From positions 1 to 27,496 of the forward strand of contig DASUGD010000073.1 of assembly GCA_036274195.1 (NCBI GenBank): a DNA stretch of 27,496 nt. Reading direction: 5' to 3'. The position numbers were made by a program, and so were the translations under genes. This document shows, piece by piece, positions 15,043 through 23,989 of the stretch. Every line of letters begins with the position of its first letter. Position 1 is the stretch's first letter. This DNA comes from JAJKIV01 sp036274195. Its GTDB lineage: Bacteria; Gemmatimonadota; Gemmatimonadetes; Gemmatimonadales; Gemmatimonadaceae. The notes under the pieces were generated by a model. That model saw only the letters and a list, made by a program, of their open reading frames with translations, made no database searches and had not been told where the DNA came from.

Positions 15043-17610
15043 ATGCCGACTTCCTCCATAGTGGCACGCACGATGGCGGCCATCGCGATCGCGTGTGTGA
15101 CGTTAGGCACCGCCGGGCCCGCGGCGGCGCAAGTCTCCATCGACCGGTGGCTGGTCCTCGGACCGGCAACCGCCCCGCTTCCCTTCGGTGCGGCCACCAG
15201 CGATTCGGCGCGGCTCGAGGCATTCCGACTCCCGGCCGACAAGGGGTGGCCGTCGGAGGGAACGACCGTACCTATGCCGGGGGGCACACCGCTCCGGTGG
15301 CAGCCGGGGAACGGCTCGACGACGAACGGGAGCGTCGTGTTTGCCGCCGCGTATGTGACCGCCGATCGCTGGACTCGCGCCACGCTGCAGGTGACGGGCG
15401 GGGACGCCGCGAGCCGGCGGGTGTGGCTGGACGGCGCGCGCGTGGGGAGTGCGCCGGTGGATCTCTCGCAGGGGAAGCACTTCCTTCTCGTAGCGCGCGT
15501 CGGCAGCGGAACTGACGCTGGCGCCCCGCTGGTCGCGACCCTGACGCCGACGCGTGGCGGCGGTGCGCTCGCCACATCGCTCGACCCCACGCACCCGGCG
15601 TCGTTCCGCACACTGCGCGATATGGTGGCATTCACCGATGTGGCGCTCAATCCCACGGGGACGCGAGCAGCATATACGACGCGCCATCAGGATGCGGTGC
15701 TCGACCGCAATGTCTCGGCGATGGAGGTTCGCGAGGTCGCGACCGGACGTCTGCTCGCGCAGATGTCGGGCGACCTGTCGTCGCCGATCTGGTCGCGGGA
15801 TGGCGAGCGGCTGGCTTACCTCGCGCCGTCGGAGCGTCGCGAGCCACCGGGCACACGCGACCTCATGATCTGGGAGGCAAAGTCCGGTGCCGTCACGCGG
15901 GTGGTGGCGTACGAGCCCGCGACGAGGCTGATCGGATGGTCCCCTGATGGCGAGTGGATCTATTACACGGGGACGGTCCGCGCGGCGTCGCCGGACGTGT
16001 TCAAGCCTGGCGAAGCCCGCCGCCTCACCGAGGTGTGGGAGCGGTTCTCGCCGTCGGGGGACAAGGTACACCTGTTCGCCGTCAACGTTAGGCAGGGCAC
16101 ACGCTACACCGTGGTCGGCGACTCGAGCTTTGGCGTGGCGGGTGCCGCGCTCAGCCCGGACGGGCAGCGCGTGGTGTTCTCGCGCAGCGCCTACGACAAC
16201 GGCACCCGGCCGTGGCTGCATGCGGAGGTATGGGTGGCGGACGTGGCGACGCGCGCATCGAAGAAGCTCCTGTCGCTCGACCGTGAGGCGTTCAGCGCGC
16301 CGAGTACGTTCGCCTGGTCTCCGGACTCCAAGGCGCTGGCGTTCTGCGCCAGCGCGAAGGAGGTGCTCGAGGGTGAAGACTCCACGTTCTCGGTCTACGA
16401 GAACAACCTGTACGCGGTGAACGTCGACCGTCCGTCACTGGTGAACCTGAGCGAAGGATTCATCCCGAACGTCGGCGGCGGACTCGGGTGCAGCCAGATC
16501 GTGTGGAGCTCGGCCGATGGCAAGATCTACGTTCCGGTGGACGCCGGTGCGAAGACGTTGCCGGCCCGCACCAAGCGCGCGGTGACGTCGGCGGTGGAAC
16601 GCACGACGCTGGAGGTCATGCGCATTCCGAACGAGGTGATGTCGGCTGCCGATGTCGCCGGAACGTCGCTGGTCGCCGCGACGGAGGGGCCCACGACACC
16701 GCCATCACTGTATCGGATCGATCTGGCGACCGGCGCGGCGACCGCGATCGCGCAGCCTAACGCCGGAGCCCTGACGGCCGTCGACATGCCGGCATGGAAG
16801 CCCTGGAACTTCAAGAACAGCCGCGGCGAGGAAGTCGAGGCGTGGTACTGGACGCCGCCGGGCTTCGATTCGACGAAGACGTACCCGATGATCGTGCACT
16901 ACTACGGCGGCACGCTGCCGATGAAGAAGAACTTCGAAAACCGGTTGCTGTGGTTCGCGTCGAACGGCTATGTCGTGCTGTACATGAATCCGGCCGGGAC
17001 GCCCGGGTACGGGCAGAAGTTCGCGAACTACCACATCAACGACTGGGGCTTCCCCGCCGCGACGGACATCATCGAGGGGACGGAGCAGTTCACCAAGACG
17101 CATCGGTTCGTGGATTCGGCGAAGGTAGGTAACTTCGGCCACTCGTACGGCGGGTTCATGACGATGCACCTGCACACGCGAACGAAGATATTCCACACCG
17201 GCATCGCGCTGGCCGGGATCAGCAACATCGCCGACTACTGGGGCGCCGGTAACACGGGCTACTCCTACACGGAGGGCACGTGTCCGGGATGTTATCCATG
17301 GAACCGGAAGGACGTGTACGTGGATCGGTCACCGCTGTTCCAGGCCGACAAGATCACGGCGCCAATGCTGCTCATCCACGGCACGGACGACACGAACGTG
17401 GTGCCGACGGAATCCGAGCAGCTGTTCACGGCGCTCCGCATGCTCGGTCGTGAAGCGGAGCTCGTGCGGATCAAGGGGGAGAACCACGGGATCAACTCGA
17501 AGCCGAGCGTGGAGCAACTCCGCGACGCGATCATGCTGGACTGGTTCGACAAATACCTGAAAGGTCAGCCGGACGCGTGGGCCGCGCGGTGGAGTGAGAA
17601 GAATCGTTAG
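15043..17610 (+). CDS. Exported S9 family peptidase with N-terminal beta domain (second of three)
   Basis: An 855-residue protein with a signal peptide ending near GPAAAQ (about residue 30). An extra N-terminal region of about 150 residues (RWLVLGP, then ATLQVTGGDAASRRVWLDGA) looks like a jelly-roll/carbohydrate-binding type beta domain; this is inferred from pattern only. A WD40/DPP-IV-like propeller follows (about 190-570), then the S9 hydrolase domain. The triad is S701 in GHSYGG, D783 in GTDDTNV and H815 in ENHGI. The prolyl-oligopeptidase/acylaminoacyl-peptidase type signature GHSYGG distinguishes it from its two neighbours, which have GHSGGG. It is flanked on both sides by related palindromic repeats. 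The stop codon TAG (17608-17610) lies inside a GTTAGGC word. An alternative ATG is at 15073. Confidence 0.96.
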   Translation: MPTSSIVARTMAAIAIACVTLGTAGPAAAQVSIDRWLVLGPATAPLPFGAATSDSARLEAFRLPADKGWPSEGTTVPMPGGTPLRWQPGNGSTTNGSVVFAAAYVTADRWTRATLQVTGGDAASRRVWLDGARVGSAPVDLSQGKHFLLVARVGSGTDAGAPLVATLTPTRGGGALATSLDPTHPASFRTLRDMVAFTDVALNPTGTRAAYTTRHQDAVLDRNVSAMEVREVATGRLLAQMSGDLSSPIWSRDGERLAYLAPSERREPPGTRDLMIWEAKSGAVTRVVAYEPATRLIGWSPDGEWIYYTGTVRAASPDVFKPGEARRLTEVWERFSPSGDKVHLFAVNVRQGTRYTVVGDSSFGVAGAALSPDGQRVVFSRSAYDNGTRPWLHAEVWVADVATRASKKLLSLDREAFSAPSTFAWSPDSKALAFCASAKEVLEGEDSTFSVYENNLYAVNVDRPSLVNLSEGFIPNVGGGLGCSQIVWSSADGKIYVPVDAGAKTLPARTKRAVTSAVERTTLEVMRIPNEVMSAADVAGTSLVAATEGPTTPPSLYRIDLATGAATAIAQPNAGALTAVDMPAWKPWNFKNSRGEEVEAWYWTPPGFDSTKTYPMIVHYYGGTLPMKKNFENRLLWFASNGYVVLYMNPAGTPGYGQKFANYHINDWGFPAATDIIEGTEQFTKTHRFVDSAKVGNFGHSYGGFMTMHLHTRTKIFHTGIALAGISNIADYWGAGNTGYSYTEGTCPGCYPWNRKDVYVDRSPLFQADKITAPMLLIHGTDDTNVVPTESEQLFTALRMLGREAELVRIKGENHGINSKPSVEQLRDAIMLDWFDKYLKGQPDAWAARWSEKNR

Positions 17611-17628
17611 GCCTCTGCTTCGGTCGAT

Positions 17629-17819
17629 TTAACCACAGAGGTCACAGAGGTCAGGAGAACGACAAAGGCAACAGCGTTTTCTTGAACCGCGGAGGGCGCA
17701 GAGGATCGCGGAGGGCGCCAGTCGGAAATGATCACTCCGCAGCCTCTGCGTCCCTCTGCGTCCTCCGCGGTTAAAAAACGTTCTTGCTTCTCCGTGCCCT
17801 CTGTGACCTCTGTGGTTAA
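17629..17819. repeat. Nested palindromic repeat, copy 2
   Basis: Perfect 22-bp outer arms (17629-17650 and 17798-17819, left arm beginning TTAACCACAGAGGTCACAG) enclose inner arms at 17685-17704 (AACCGCGGAGGGCGCAGAGG) and 17753-17772 with one mismatch. The left interarm segment shares GACAAAGGCAACA-like sequence with copy 1. The two copies flank the second S9 gene as direct repeats. This 191-bp element takes up most of the 293-bp gap before the third S9 gene and could also act as a transcript-end stem. Confidence 0.85.
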
Positions 17820-17903
17820 ACAAAGACTGCTCTGACGTGCAGAGGAAATCGTACGGGGTGACGGCGCGCTGCCGTCCGATGCTCTCAACCACGGGAGATT
17901 GAC

Positions 17904-20273
17904 GTGACATTCCGATGTAGCCCTCTACTGCTGGCAGCGATGATGCTTACACCAGCCGCGGTCCGAGCCCAGGCGGCTACCGAAAGCGCATCACCCACCC
18001 AGGTCTCGGCCACCGACTACGCTCGCGCAGAAGCCCTCATCGGCTGGAACGCGCGCGAGCTCGTGATCGACGACGCGGTCAACCCGAAGTGGATGTCGGC
18101 GCACTCGTTCTGGTATCGGAATCACAGTGCCAAAGGCTACGAGTTTCTCGTCGTCGATGCCGCAACGGGCGCGAAACGACAGCTGTTCGATCCCGTCAAG
18201 CTCGCGTCGGTGCTGTCCGAGCGCGCGGACACCGCCTACGACCCGGCGAAGCTCCCGTTCCGCGACCTGAAGCTGCTGCGCGGCGGCCAGGCGATTCAAT
18301 TCGACGTCGGCAAGAAGCACTTCTGGACCTGCGACATCGTCGCCTACACGTGCACCGGACCCGATTCTGTCCCGGCGATGAAAGCGAGCGAGGTGAAGTC
18401 GCCGGACGGGAAGTGGATCGCGTACGAGCGAGGCGGCAATCTCTATCTGCGCGGCACCGACGGCGGGGCAGAGACGGCGCTCACGACCGACGGGACGCCG
18501 GACTACGGGTACGGCCTGGCGAGCATCGGCTGCTGCCAACAGGTCACGAACGTCCGCAACAAGACGGAGCTCCGCCCGTACGTGCTCTGGTCGCCCGATT
18601 CCAGGCGGCTGATCACGCACAAGTGGGATCAGCGCAACGTTAGGCAGATGCACCTGCTGGAGGTGAAGAATCCCGCGCCGGTTCTCCACACCTATCGGTA
18701 CGCGCTGCCTGGCGACTCGGTGATCCCCAAGTTCGAGTACTACACCTTCGACGTCGCGTCGCGGAAAGGAACGCGGGTGGACGTCCCGCCGATCGAGGCC
18801 GTCAACACGACGTGCTGCTGGATGTCGACCGACACCATCTGGAAGGATGTCCGGTGGTCGAACGGCAGCGACGAGTTCCTGTTCACGGTGGGAAAGCGAG
18901 GCTATCACGAGCTCACGCTGATGGCCGCGGACGCGCGGACGGGTACCGCGCGCACGATCCTGAAGGAGACGGGGAAGACGTTCGTGGAGACGAACCAGAA
19001 CTCGGGTGGCATTCCGAACTGGCGTCCGGTTGGAAATGGCAAGGAGGTCGTATGGTGGTCCGAGCGCGATGGCTGGGGCCATCTCTACCTCGTGGACGCG
19101 GTCACGTGCACGATCAAGGCCCGCCTGACGAGTGGCGCCTGGATGGTGAGTGATCTGCTGTACGTCGACCAGCCCACGCGCATCGCGTACTTCACGGGAC
19201 GCGGACGCGAGCCCGGCCGCGATCCGTACTACCAGTTCCTGTATCGCGTGAAGCTGGATGGCGGCCCGGTGGAGCTCCTCACGCCCGAGAATGCGGATCA
19301 CGACGTCTCGTTCTCGCCCGACGGCAAGTACCTGGTCGACGTCTACTCGCGTCCGGACACGATCCCGGTTTCCGTCGTACGCTCGACGACCGGCGCCGTA
19401 GTGAAGGAGCTTCAGCGCGCCGATATCTCGCGGCTCGTCGCGGCCGGTTGGACGATGCCGATTCCGTTCACCGTCAAGGCGCGCGACGGGCAAACGGATC
19501 TCGAGGGACTGCTCTACCGCCCGTCGAAGGTCGTGCCAGGGCGGAAGTATCCGGTGATCGACTACATCTACCCGGGCCCGCAGATCGGCTCCGTCGGCAC
19601 CTGGCAGTTCAATGTGAATCCCTCCGGCAACGCGCGGTCGCTCGCCGAGCTTGGCTTCTACGTCGTCCAGGTCGACGCGATGGGAACCCCGGGCCGGTCC
19701 AAGGCGTTCCACGACGCCTTCTACGGCAACATGACGGACAACGGCATCCCCGACCAGATCGCGACGATCAAGCAGCTGGCGGCGCGCTATCCCGAGATGG
19801 ATCTCGACCGCGTTGGCATCTTCGGCCATTCCGGTGGCGGCTTCTCCTCGACCGACGCCATCCTGTCATATCCGGAATTCTTCAAGGTCGCGGTCTCGAG
19901 CGCCGGAAACCACGACAACCGGAGCTACGACTTCACGTGGGGCGAGAAGTATCAGGGCCTCATGAAGAAGTTGAGCGACTCGACCGACTCGTTCGATTCG
20001 CAGTCCAACTGGCGCAAGGCGAAGAATCTCCGCGGCCGGCTGCTGCTCGCGTACGGAACGCTCGATGACAACGTGCACCCGGTGGCGACGCAGCTCGTGA
20101 TCGATGAGCTGATCAAGGCCAACCGCGATTTCGATCTGCTCGTGATGCCTAACCGTAACCACGGCTTTGCGGCCGACCCGTACATGATCCGGCGAACGTG
20201 GGACTACTTCGTTCGGAACCTGATGGGAGCGACGCCGCCGGATGGTTATCTGCTGAAGGGACCGACGCCATGA
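17904..20273 (+). CDS. Exported S9 family peptidase, DPP-IV-like (third of three)
   Basis: A 789-residue protein starting at GTG 17904, supported by GGGAG at 17893-17897. The signal peptide ends near VRAQA (about residue 24). A DPP-IV-type propeller (about 90-530, with VVWWSERDGWGHLYLVD) is followed by the hydrolase domain. The triad is S643 (GHSGGG), D721 (LDDNVH) and H753 (RNHG). It is a close paralogue of the first S9 protein across its length, so a tandem duplication followed or preceded by arrival of the second S9 gene is plausible. Cysteine pairs such as CC in IGCCQQ and TTCCW suggest disulfides in the exported propeller. Expected activity is N-terminal peptide trimming; exact specificity is not determinable here. 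Confidence 0.96.
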   Translation: MTFRCSPLLLAAMMLTPAAVRAQAATESASPTQVSATDYARAEALIGWNARELVIDDAVNPKWMSAHSFWYRNHSAKGYEFLVVDAATGAKRQLFDPVKLASVLSERADTAYDPAKLPFRDLKLLRGGQAIQFDVGKKHFWTCDIVAYTCTGPDSVPAMKASEVKSPDGKWIAYERGGNLYLRGTDGGAETALTTDGTPDYGYGLASIGCCQQVTNVRNKTELRPYVLWSPDSRRLITHKWDQRNVRQMHLLEVKNPAPVLHTYRYALPGDSVIPKFEYYTFDVASRKGTRVDVPPIEAVNTTCCWMSTDTIWKDVRWSNGSDEFLFTVGKRGYHELTLMAADARTGTARTILKETGKTFVETNQNSGGIPNWRPVGNGKEVVWWSERDGWGHLYLVDAVTCTIKARLTSGAWMVSDLLYVDQPTRIAYFTGRGREPGRDPYYQFLYRVKLDGGPVELLTPENADHDVSFSPDGKYLVDVYSRPDTIPVSVVRSTTGAVVKELQRADISRLVAAGWTMPIPFTVKARDGQTDLEGLLYRPSKVVPGRKYPVIDYIYPGPQIGSVGTWQFNVNPSGNARSLAELGFYVVQVDAMGTPGRSKAFHDAFYGNMTDNGIPDQIATIKQLAARYPEMDLDRVGIFGHSGGGFSSTDAILSYPEFFKVAVSSAGNHDNRSYDFTWGEKYQGLMKKLSDSTDSFDSQSNWRKAKNLRGRLLLAYGTLDDNVHPVATQLVIDELIKANRDFDLLVMPNRNHGFAADPYMIRRTWDYFVRNLMGATPPDGYLLKGPTP

Positions 20274-20425
20274 TCGGAGAGTGAGGCTTGCGCTCTCCTG
20301 CGAGACCGGAGAGGGACGGCCTCACAGACGAAGGGGTCAACGGATCCGACGGAAATAGCGGATCACTCGGATCGCTCCTCGGCACGTCGGTTTCCGCTCA
20401 CAACGAGCCGGGATTGAGAATGCGG

Positions 20426-20457
20426 CGACCTCGGGAAGCCCACCCGTCCCGAGGTCG
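20426..20457. repeat. 11-bp inverted repeat related to the 23.8-kb palindrome core
   Basis: CGACCTCGGGA (426-436) is the exact reverse complement of TCCCGAGGTCG (447-457), with a 10-nt loop. The words CCTCGGGAAGC and GTCCCGAGGT also bound the loop of the long palindrome at 23721-23933, suggesting one repeat family flanking the propeller gene. It could serve as a terminator for the S9 gene, although no T-run follows. Confidence 0.6.
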
Positions 20458-20492
20458 TTCAACAAGAAAAGGATGAGAGACCGGACCTGCCG

Positions 20493-20514
20493 CCGGAGGC
20501 ATCAATGCCTCCGG
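20493..20514. repeat. 22-bp palindrome
   Basis: CCGGAGGCAT and ATGCCTCCGG are exact reverse complements separated by only CA. This forms a compact hairpin or cruciform about 110 bp upstream of the propeller gene. It is either part of a dispersed intergenic repeat or a binding site for a dimeric regulator. Confidence 0.6.
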
Positions 20515-20621
20515 GACAAATCTGCGAACATCCGCGCAATCGCCGTCGGAATCCGCGTTAGGTCTTGCCGTTTCGCCACTGACCCCGATCTTGACGAGAA
20601 CTCTGAATCGACCCAATAGCC

Positions 20622-23600
20622 ATGCGCCATCTCGTTTCGGCTTGTCTCACGGCGGTTTTCCTGACTCGAGCGGTTTCGCTCGCTGCCCAGGACTTCTCGG
20701 GGCTGCCCTGGCGATCGATCGGACCCGCATCGTTCGGCGGCCGCATCGATGACATTGAAGCCGTGCCGGGGAGACCGGGCACGATCTTCGTCGGCACCGC
20801 CGGCGGTGGCGTCTTTCGCACGACCAACAACGGCACGACGTGGTCGCCCGTCTTCGACCGCGATGGCAAGTCGACCTCCATTGGCGACATTGCGATTGCC
20901 CCGAGCGATCCGGGCATCGTCTGGGTGGGTACGGGCGAGGCGAACAACCGGCAGAGCTCCACCTGGGGCGATGGCATCTACCGCTCGCTCGATGGCGGCG
21001 ACACGTGGACGCACATGGGGCTCGCGGCCACGCAGCACATCGGGCGCGTGGCGATTCATCCGCGGAATCCGTCCATCGTCTTCGTCGCTGCCCTCGGGCA
21101 TCTGTGGGGGCCTAACGCGGACCGCGGCGTCTACCGCACCACCGACGCTGGCGCGACGTGGAAGCGCGTGCTCGCCGGCGATAGCGTGACCGGCGCGGTG
21201 GACGTTGCCATCGATCCGGACGGGCGCACCGTCTACGCCGCACTCTATCAGCGACAGCGCCGCGGCTTCGGCTTCATCGGCGGCGGACCGGGCAGCGGCC
21301 TGTTTCGCTCGCGCGACGGCGGCGACACCTGGGAGCGTCTGAGCGTCGGCCTGCCGTCCGCGGTGAAGGGACGCATCGGGATAGCGATCGCGCCCTCGCA
21401 GCCATCGACGGTCTACGCGGTCGTCGAAAGCCAGAACGGCGGCGTCTTTCGGTCCGACGACCGTGGCTCCACGTGGCGGCGTCAGGCACCGCTCAACCCT
21501 CGACCGATGTACTACTCCCAGATTCGCGTCGATCCGGCGCATCCGGATCGGGTGTGGCTCCTGGGAACCAACCTGCACAAGTCGATCGACGGTGGCCGCA
21601 CGTTCACCACCGACACCACCGGCGACCGCATTCACGTGGACCATCACGCCCTCTGGATCGACCCGAACGATGGCAACCACATGATGCTCGGGAACGACGG
21701 TGGGCTGTACTTCACGTACGACGGCGCGCGCAACTGGGACTTCGTCGACAATCTGCCGATCGGCCAGTTCTACGACGTCGATGTGGATGAGCGAGACCCG
21801 TACTTCATCTACGGTGGCACGCAGGACAACGGGACCTGGGGCGTCCCCGTTCGCACGTACAACGGCGTCGGCATCACCAACGCCGACGTCGTGAACATCG
21901 CCTACGGTGACGGCTTCTTCACGGTCACCGACCCTGCCGACCCGCGATACATCTACGCCAACTCGCAGAGCGGGCGCGCGTATCGCGTTCACCTGGCAAC
22001 GCGCGAGGAGCGGGGCATTCGCCCGGTCCCGCCCGACACGACGGAGACCTATCGGTTCAACTGGAGCACGCCGATGGCGCGCTCTCCGCAGGATCCCAAG
22101 ACGGTCTACTACGGCGGCAATCGTCTGTTCCGCACGCGCGATGGGGGCCAGTCGTGGGACGTGATCAGCCCGGACCTCACGCGAAACACCAAGTGGAAAG
22201 AGCTCCCGATCATGGGGATGCGGCGTGATTCGACGACGCTCTCGCGCGACGACGGCACCAGCGACTACGGCACGCTGACGACGATCGCGGAGTCGCCCAG
22301 GGCCGCCGGGTCGATGCTCACGGGGAGTGACGACGGCGTGGTGAGCCTAACGACGGATGGCGGTCGCACCTGGACCAACATCACGTCGCGGTTCAAGCTG
22401 CCGGGGCCGCGCTGGGTGAGCCGGGTGCTGTGGTCGGCGCACGACCCGCGAACGGCCTTCGTCTCGTTCGACGGACACTACGACGACGACATGGCGCCGT
22501 ACCTGTTCCGCACGACCGATGGCGGGGCGACGTGGACCTCCATCGTCAGCGATCTGCCCGCCGGCCACTCGGTGAAGTCGATCGCCGAGCATCCGACGAA
22601 TCCTGCGGTGCTGTTCGCCGGGACGGAATTTGGCCTCTACGTGACCGTGGACGGCGGGCGACACTGGAGTCATGCGGGCGGAACACTGCCGCGCGTGCGC
22701 GTGGACGACATCGCCATCCACCCCACACAACACGACCTCATCCTCGGCACACACGGGCGGAGCATCATCGTGCTCGATGACGTTGGGATGTTCGACCGTG
22801 GTGCACCGGTGGCCGGGGCGGGCGACGCGGTGTTGTATCCGATCCGGCCGGCCATGGAGCGGTTCGTTACCCGCATTCTCCCCACGCCTGGCGCGCGGAC
22901 GTTCCAGGCGCCGAACCCGCCACCCGGAGCGATCATCACGTATGCGTTAGGCACGCCGGCCGGACCCACGGACACGGCCGTGGCCCGCCTGACGATTGCC
23001 GATGCCAGCGGACGCGTCGTGCGGACACAGACGGTTCCAAGCAGCCCCGGCTTGCACCGAATTGGCTGGGACCTCCATTACGACCGCGCCCCTGGTGTGA
23101 CCGACGCGGACGAGGGATGGTTCGGGACGCCCACCGGAGGCTGGGTGCTGCCCGGGCGTTACACGGTCACGCTGGCGGCGCACGGCAAGTCCGTGTCGCA
23201 GCCGGTGGAGGTCACGGCAGATTCGCGGCTCGATATCGCGTCCGGCGCGCTCGAGGCGCGGCATACGGCCTCACAGCAGCTCGCGGCGCTCGAGAAATCC
23301 TTCAATGACGGTGTCGTGCTGCACCGCCGGCTCGCATCCGAGTTCGCCCGGCTCGACTCGTCGCTGGCGGCGAACGCCGCTCGTCGGGATTCGCTCGCCG
23401 CGCTGACCAAGACCGTGCGCCAGAGACTCGACTCGTTAGGCCGCCGGTTCGGGAGTGGTTTCGGCGGCGCGAAGTTCGGTTTTCTGGATCTCGATGGCTC
23501 GATGCAGGCGTCGTCCACCGGCCCCACGGTCGCCCAGCAGCGGACCCTCGACCAGCTCCGCGTTCAGCTGCGGAAGGACCTCGCCTCGCTGAACGGGCTC

Positions 23601-23681
23601 GTGTCTGGCGACTTCGCGGAATTTCAGCGACGCGTGCTCGGCGGAGGGGGTACGGTGCTCGCTCCGGTGGCGTTGCCGTGA
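20622..23681 (+). CDS. Exported sortilin-like (VPS10/BNR Asp-box) beta-propeller protein
   Basis: A 1019-residue protein with a signal peptide ending near SLAAQ (about residue 23). About eleven Asp-box-like repeats of the pattern S/T-x-D-x-G-x-T-W are visible (for example YRSLDGGDTWTHM, FRSRDGGDTWERL, FRTTDGGATWTSI). They form one or two multi-bladed propellers up to about residue 720, as in sortilin/VPS10-type and xyloglucanase-like folds. An Ig/FlgD-like domain follows (about 770-870, GLHRIGWDLHYD), then a helical C-terminal region. Such proteins are often labelled glycosyl hydrolases, but Asp boxes are structural, so no catalytic activity should be assumed. It may bind or process extracellular polypeptides alongside the S9 enzymes. 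It is paralogous to the convergent gene at 23990-27388. Confidence 0.9.
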   Translation: MRHLVSACLTAVFLTRAVSLAAQDFSGLPWRSIGPASFGGRIDDIEAVPGRPGTIFVGTAGGGVFRTTNNGTTWSPVFDRDGKSTSIGDIAIAPSDPGIVWVGTGEANNRQSSTWGDGIYRSLDGGDTWTHMGLAATQHIGRVAIHPRNPSIVFVAALGHLWGPNADRGVYRTTDAGATWKRVLAGDSVTGAVDVAIDPDGRTVYAALYQRQRRGFGFIGGGPGSGLFRSRDGGDTWERLSVGLPSAVKGRIGIAIAPSQPSTVYAVVESQNGGVFRSDDRGSTWRRQAPLNPRPMYYSQIRVDPAHPDRVWLLGTNLHKSIDGGRTFTTDTTGDRIHVDHHALWIDPNDGNHMMLGNDGGLYFTYDGARNWDFVDNLPIGQFYDVDVDERDPYFIYGGTQDNGTWGVPVRTYNGVGITNADVVNIAYGDGFFTVTDPADPRYIYANSQSGRAYRVHLATREERGIRPVPPDTTETYRFNWSTPMARSPQDPKTVYYGGNRLFRTRDGGQSWDVISPDLTRNTKWKELPIMGMRRDSTTLSRDDGTSDYGTLTTIAESPRAAGSMLTGSDDGVVSLTTDGGRTWTNITSRFKLPGPRWVSRVLWSAHDPRTAFVSFDGHYDDDMAPYLFRTTDGGATWTSIVSDLPAGHSVKSIAEHPTNPAVLFAGTEFGLYVTVDGGRHWSHAGGTLPRVRVDDIAIHPTQHDLILGTHGRSIIVLDDVGMFDRGAPVAGAGDAVLYPIRPAMERFVTRILPTPGARTFQAPNPPPGAIITYALGTPAGPTDTAVARLTIADASGRVVRTQTVPSSPGLHRIGWDLHYDRAPGVTDADEGWFGTPTGGWVLPGRYTVTLAAHGKSVSQPVEVTADSRLDIASGALEARHTASQQLAALEKSFNDGVVLHRRLASEFARLDSSLAANAARRDSLAALTKTVRQRLDSLGRRFGSGFGGAKFGFLDLDGSMQASSTGPTVAQQRTLDQLRVQLRKDLASLNGLVSGDFAEFQRRVLGGGGTVLAPVALP

Positions 23682-23720
23682 CGCGGGCCTCCGATGCCGG
23701 CAATAGTCCGTAAGAGCCTG

Positions 23721-23933
23721 GAAACGGAAACGGCCGGAAACTACTGATCGGGCGGATACAGCGAGATCGGGAAGACCCAACGCGCAACGAGCAATTTTCT
23801 TGGGAACTGCCTCGGGAAGCATGATATGAGTGTCCCGAGGTTGTCCCCAAAGAAATCACGGCTCGTTGCGCGTGGAGTTTTCCTCCGAGTGGAGCGATCC
23901 GCCAGATCCGATGGTTCCGGCCGTTTCCGTTTC
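23721..23933. repeat. Long imperfect palindrome between convergent genes
   Basis: Outer 19-bp arms (23721-23739, beginning GAAACGGAAACGG, and 23915-23933) are perfectly complementary. Pairing continues inward through GATCGGGCGGAT/ATCCGCCAGATC (one mismatch), a perfect 13-bp block (ACGCGCAACGAGC 23780-23792 with 23861-23873) and a core CCTCGGGA/TCCCGAGG (23810-23817 with 23833-23840), leaving a loop of about 15 nt. Arms of about 100 nt are roughly 70 percent complementary by eye. It lies in the 308-bp gap between convergent genes, the rest of which shows nothing. It may serve as a bidirectional terminator, but it is far larger than that needs, so a MITE-like insertion is plausible. Confidence 0.85.
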
Positions 23934-23989
23934 CTCTCTTTCTGAGTATTGCCTGGCATCGTGGCGGGCAAACGGAGACCAATCGTGAA

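Larger units (their letters stand above)
20274..20621. other. Structured intergenic region with two hairpins
   Basis: These 348 bp hold no convincing gene. Visible structures are three GGATC words within about 30 bp (around 20343-20371), a hairpin at 20426-20457, a palindrome at 20493-20514 and a variant of the dispersed word, CGTTAGG, at 20556-20562. The region probably holds the end of the S9 transcript and the promoter of the propeller gene at 20622. No clear -35/-10 pair or ribosome-binding site was recognised. Confidence 0.5.

Noticed and set aside
14833..17819. CRISPR array
   Set aside because: Only two widely separated copies of a long palindromic repeat with a gene between them, no regular spacers and no cas genes.
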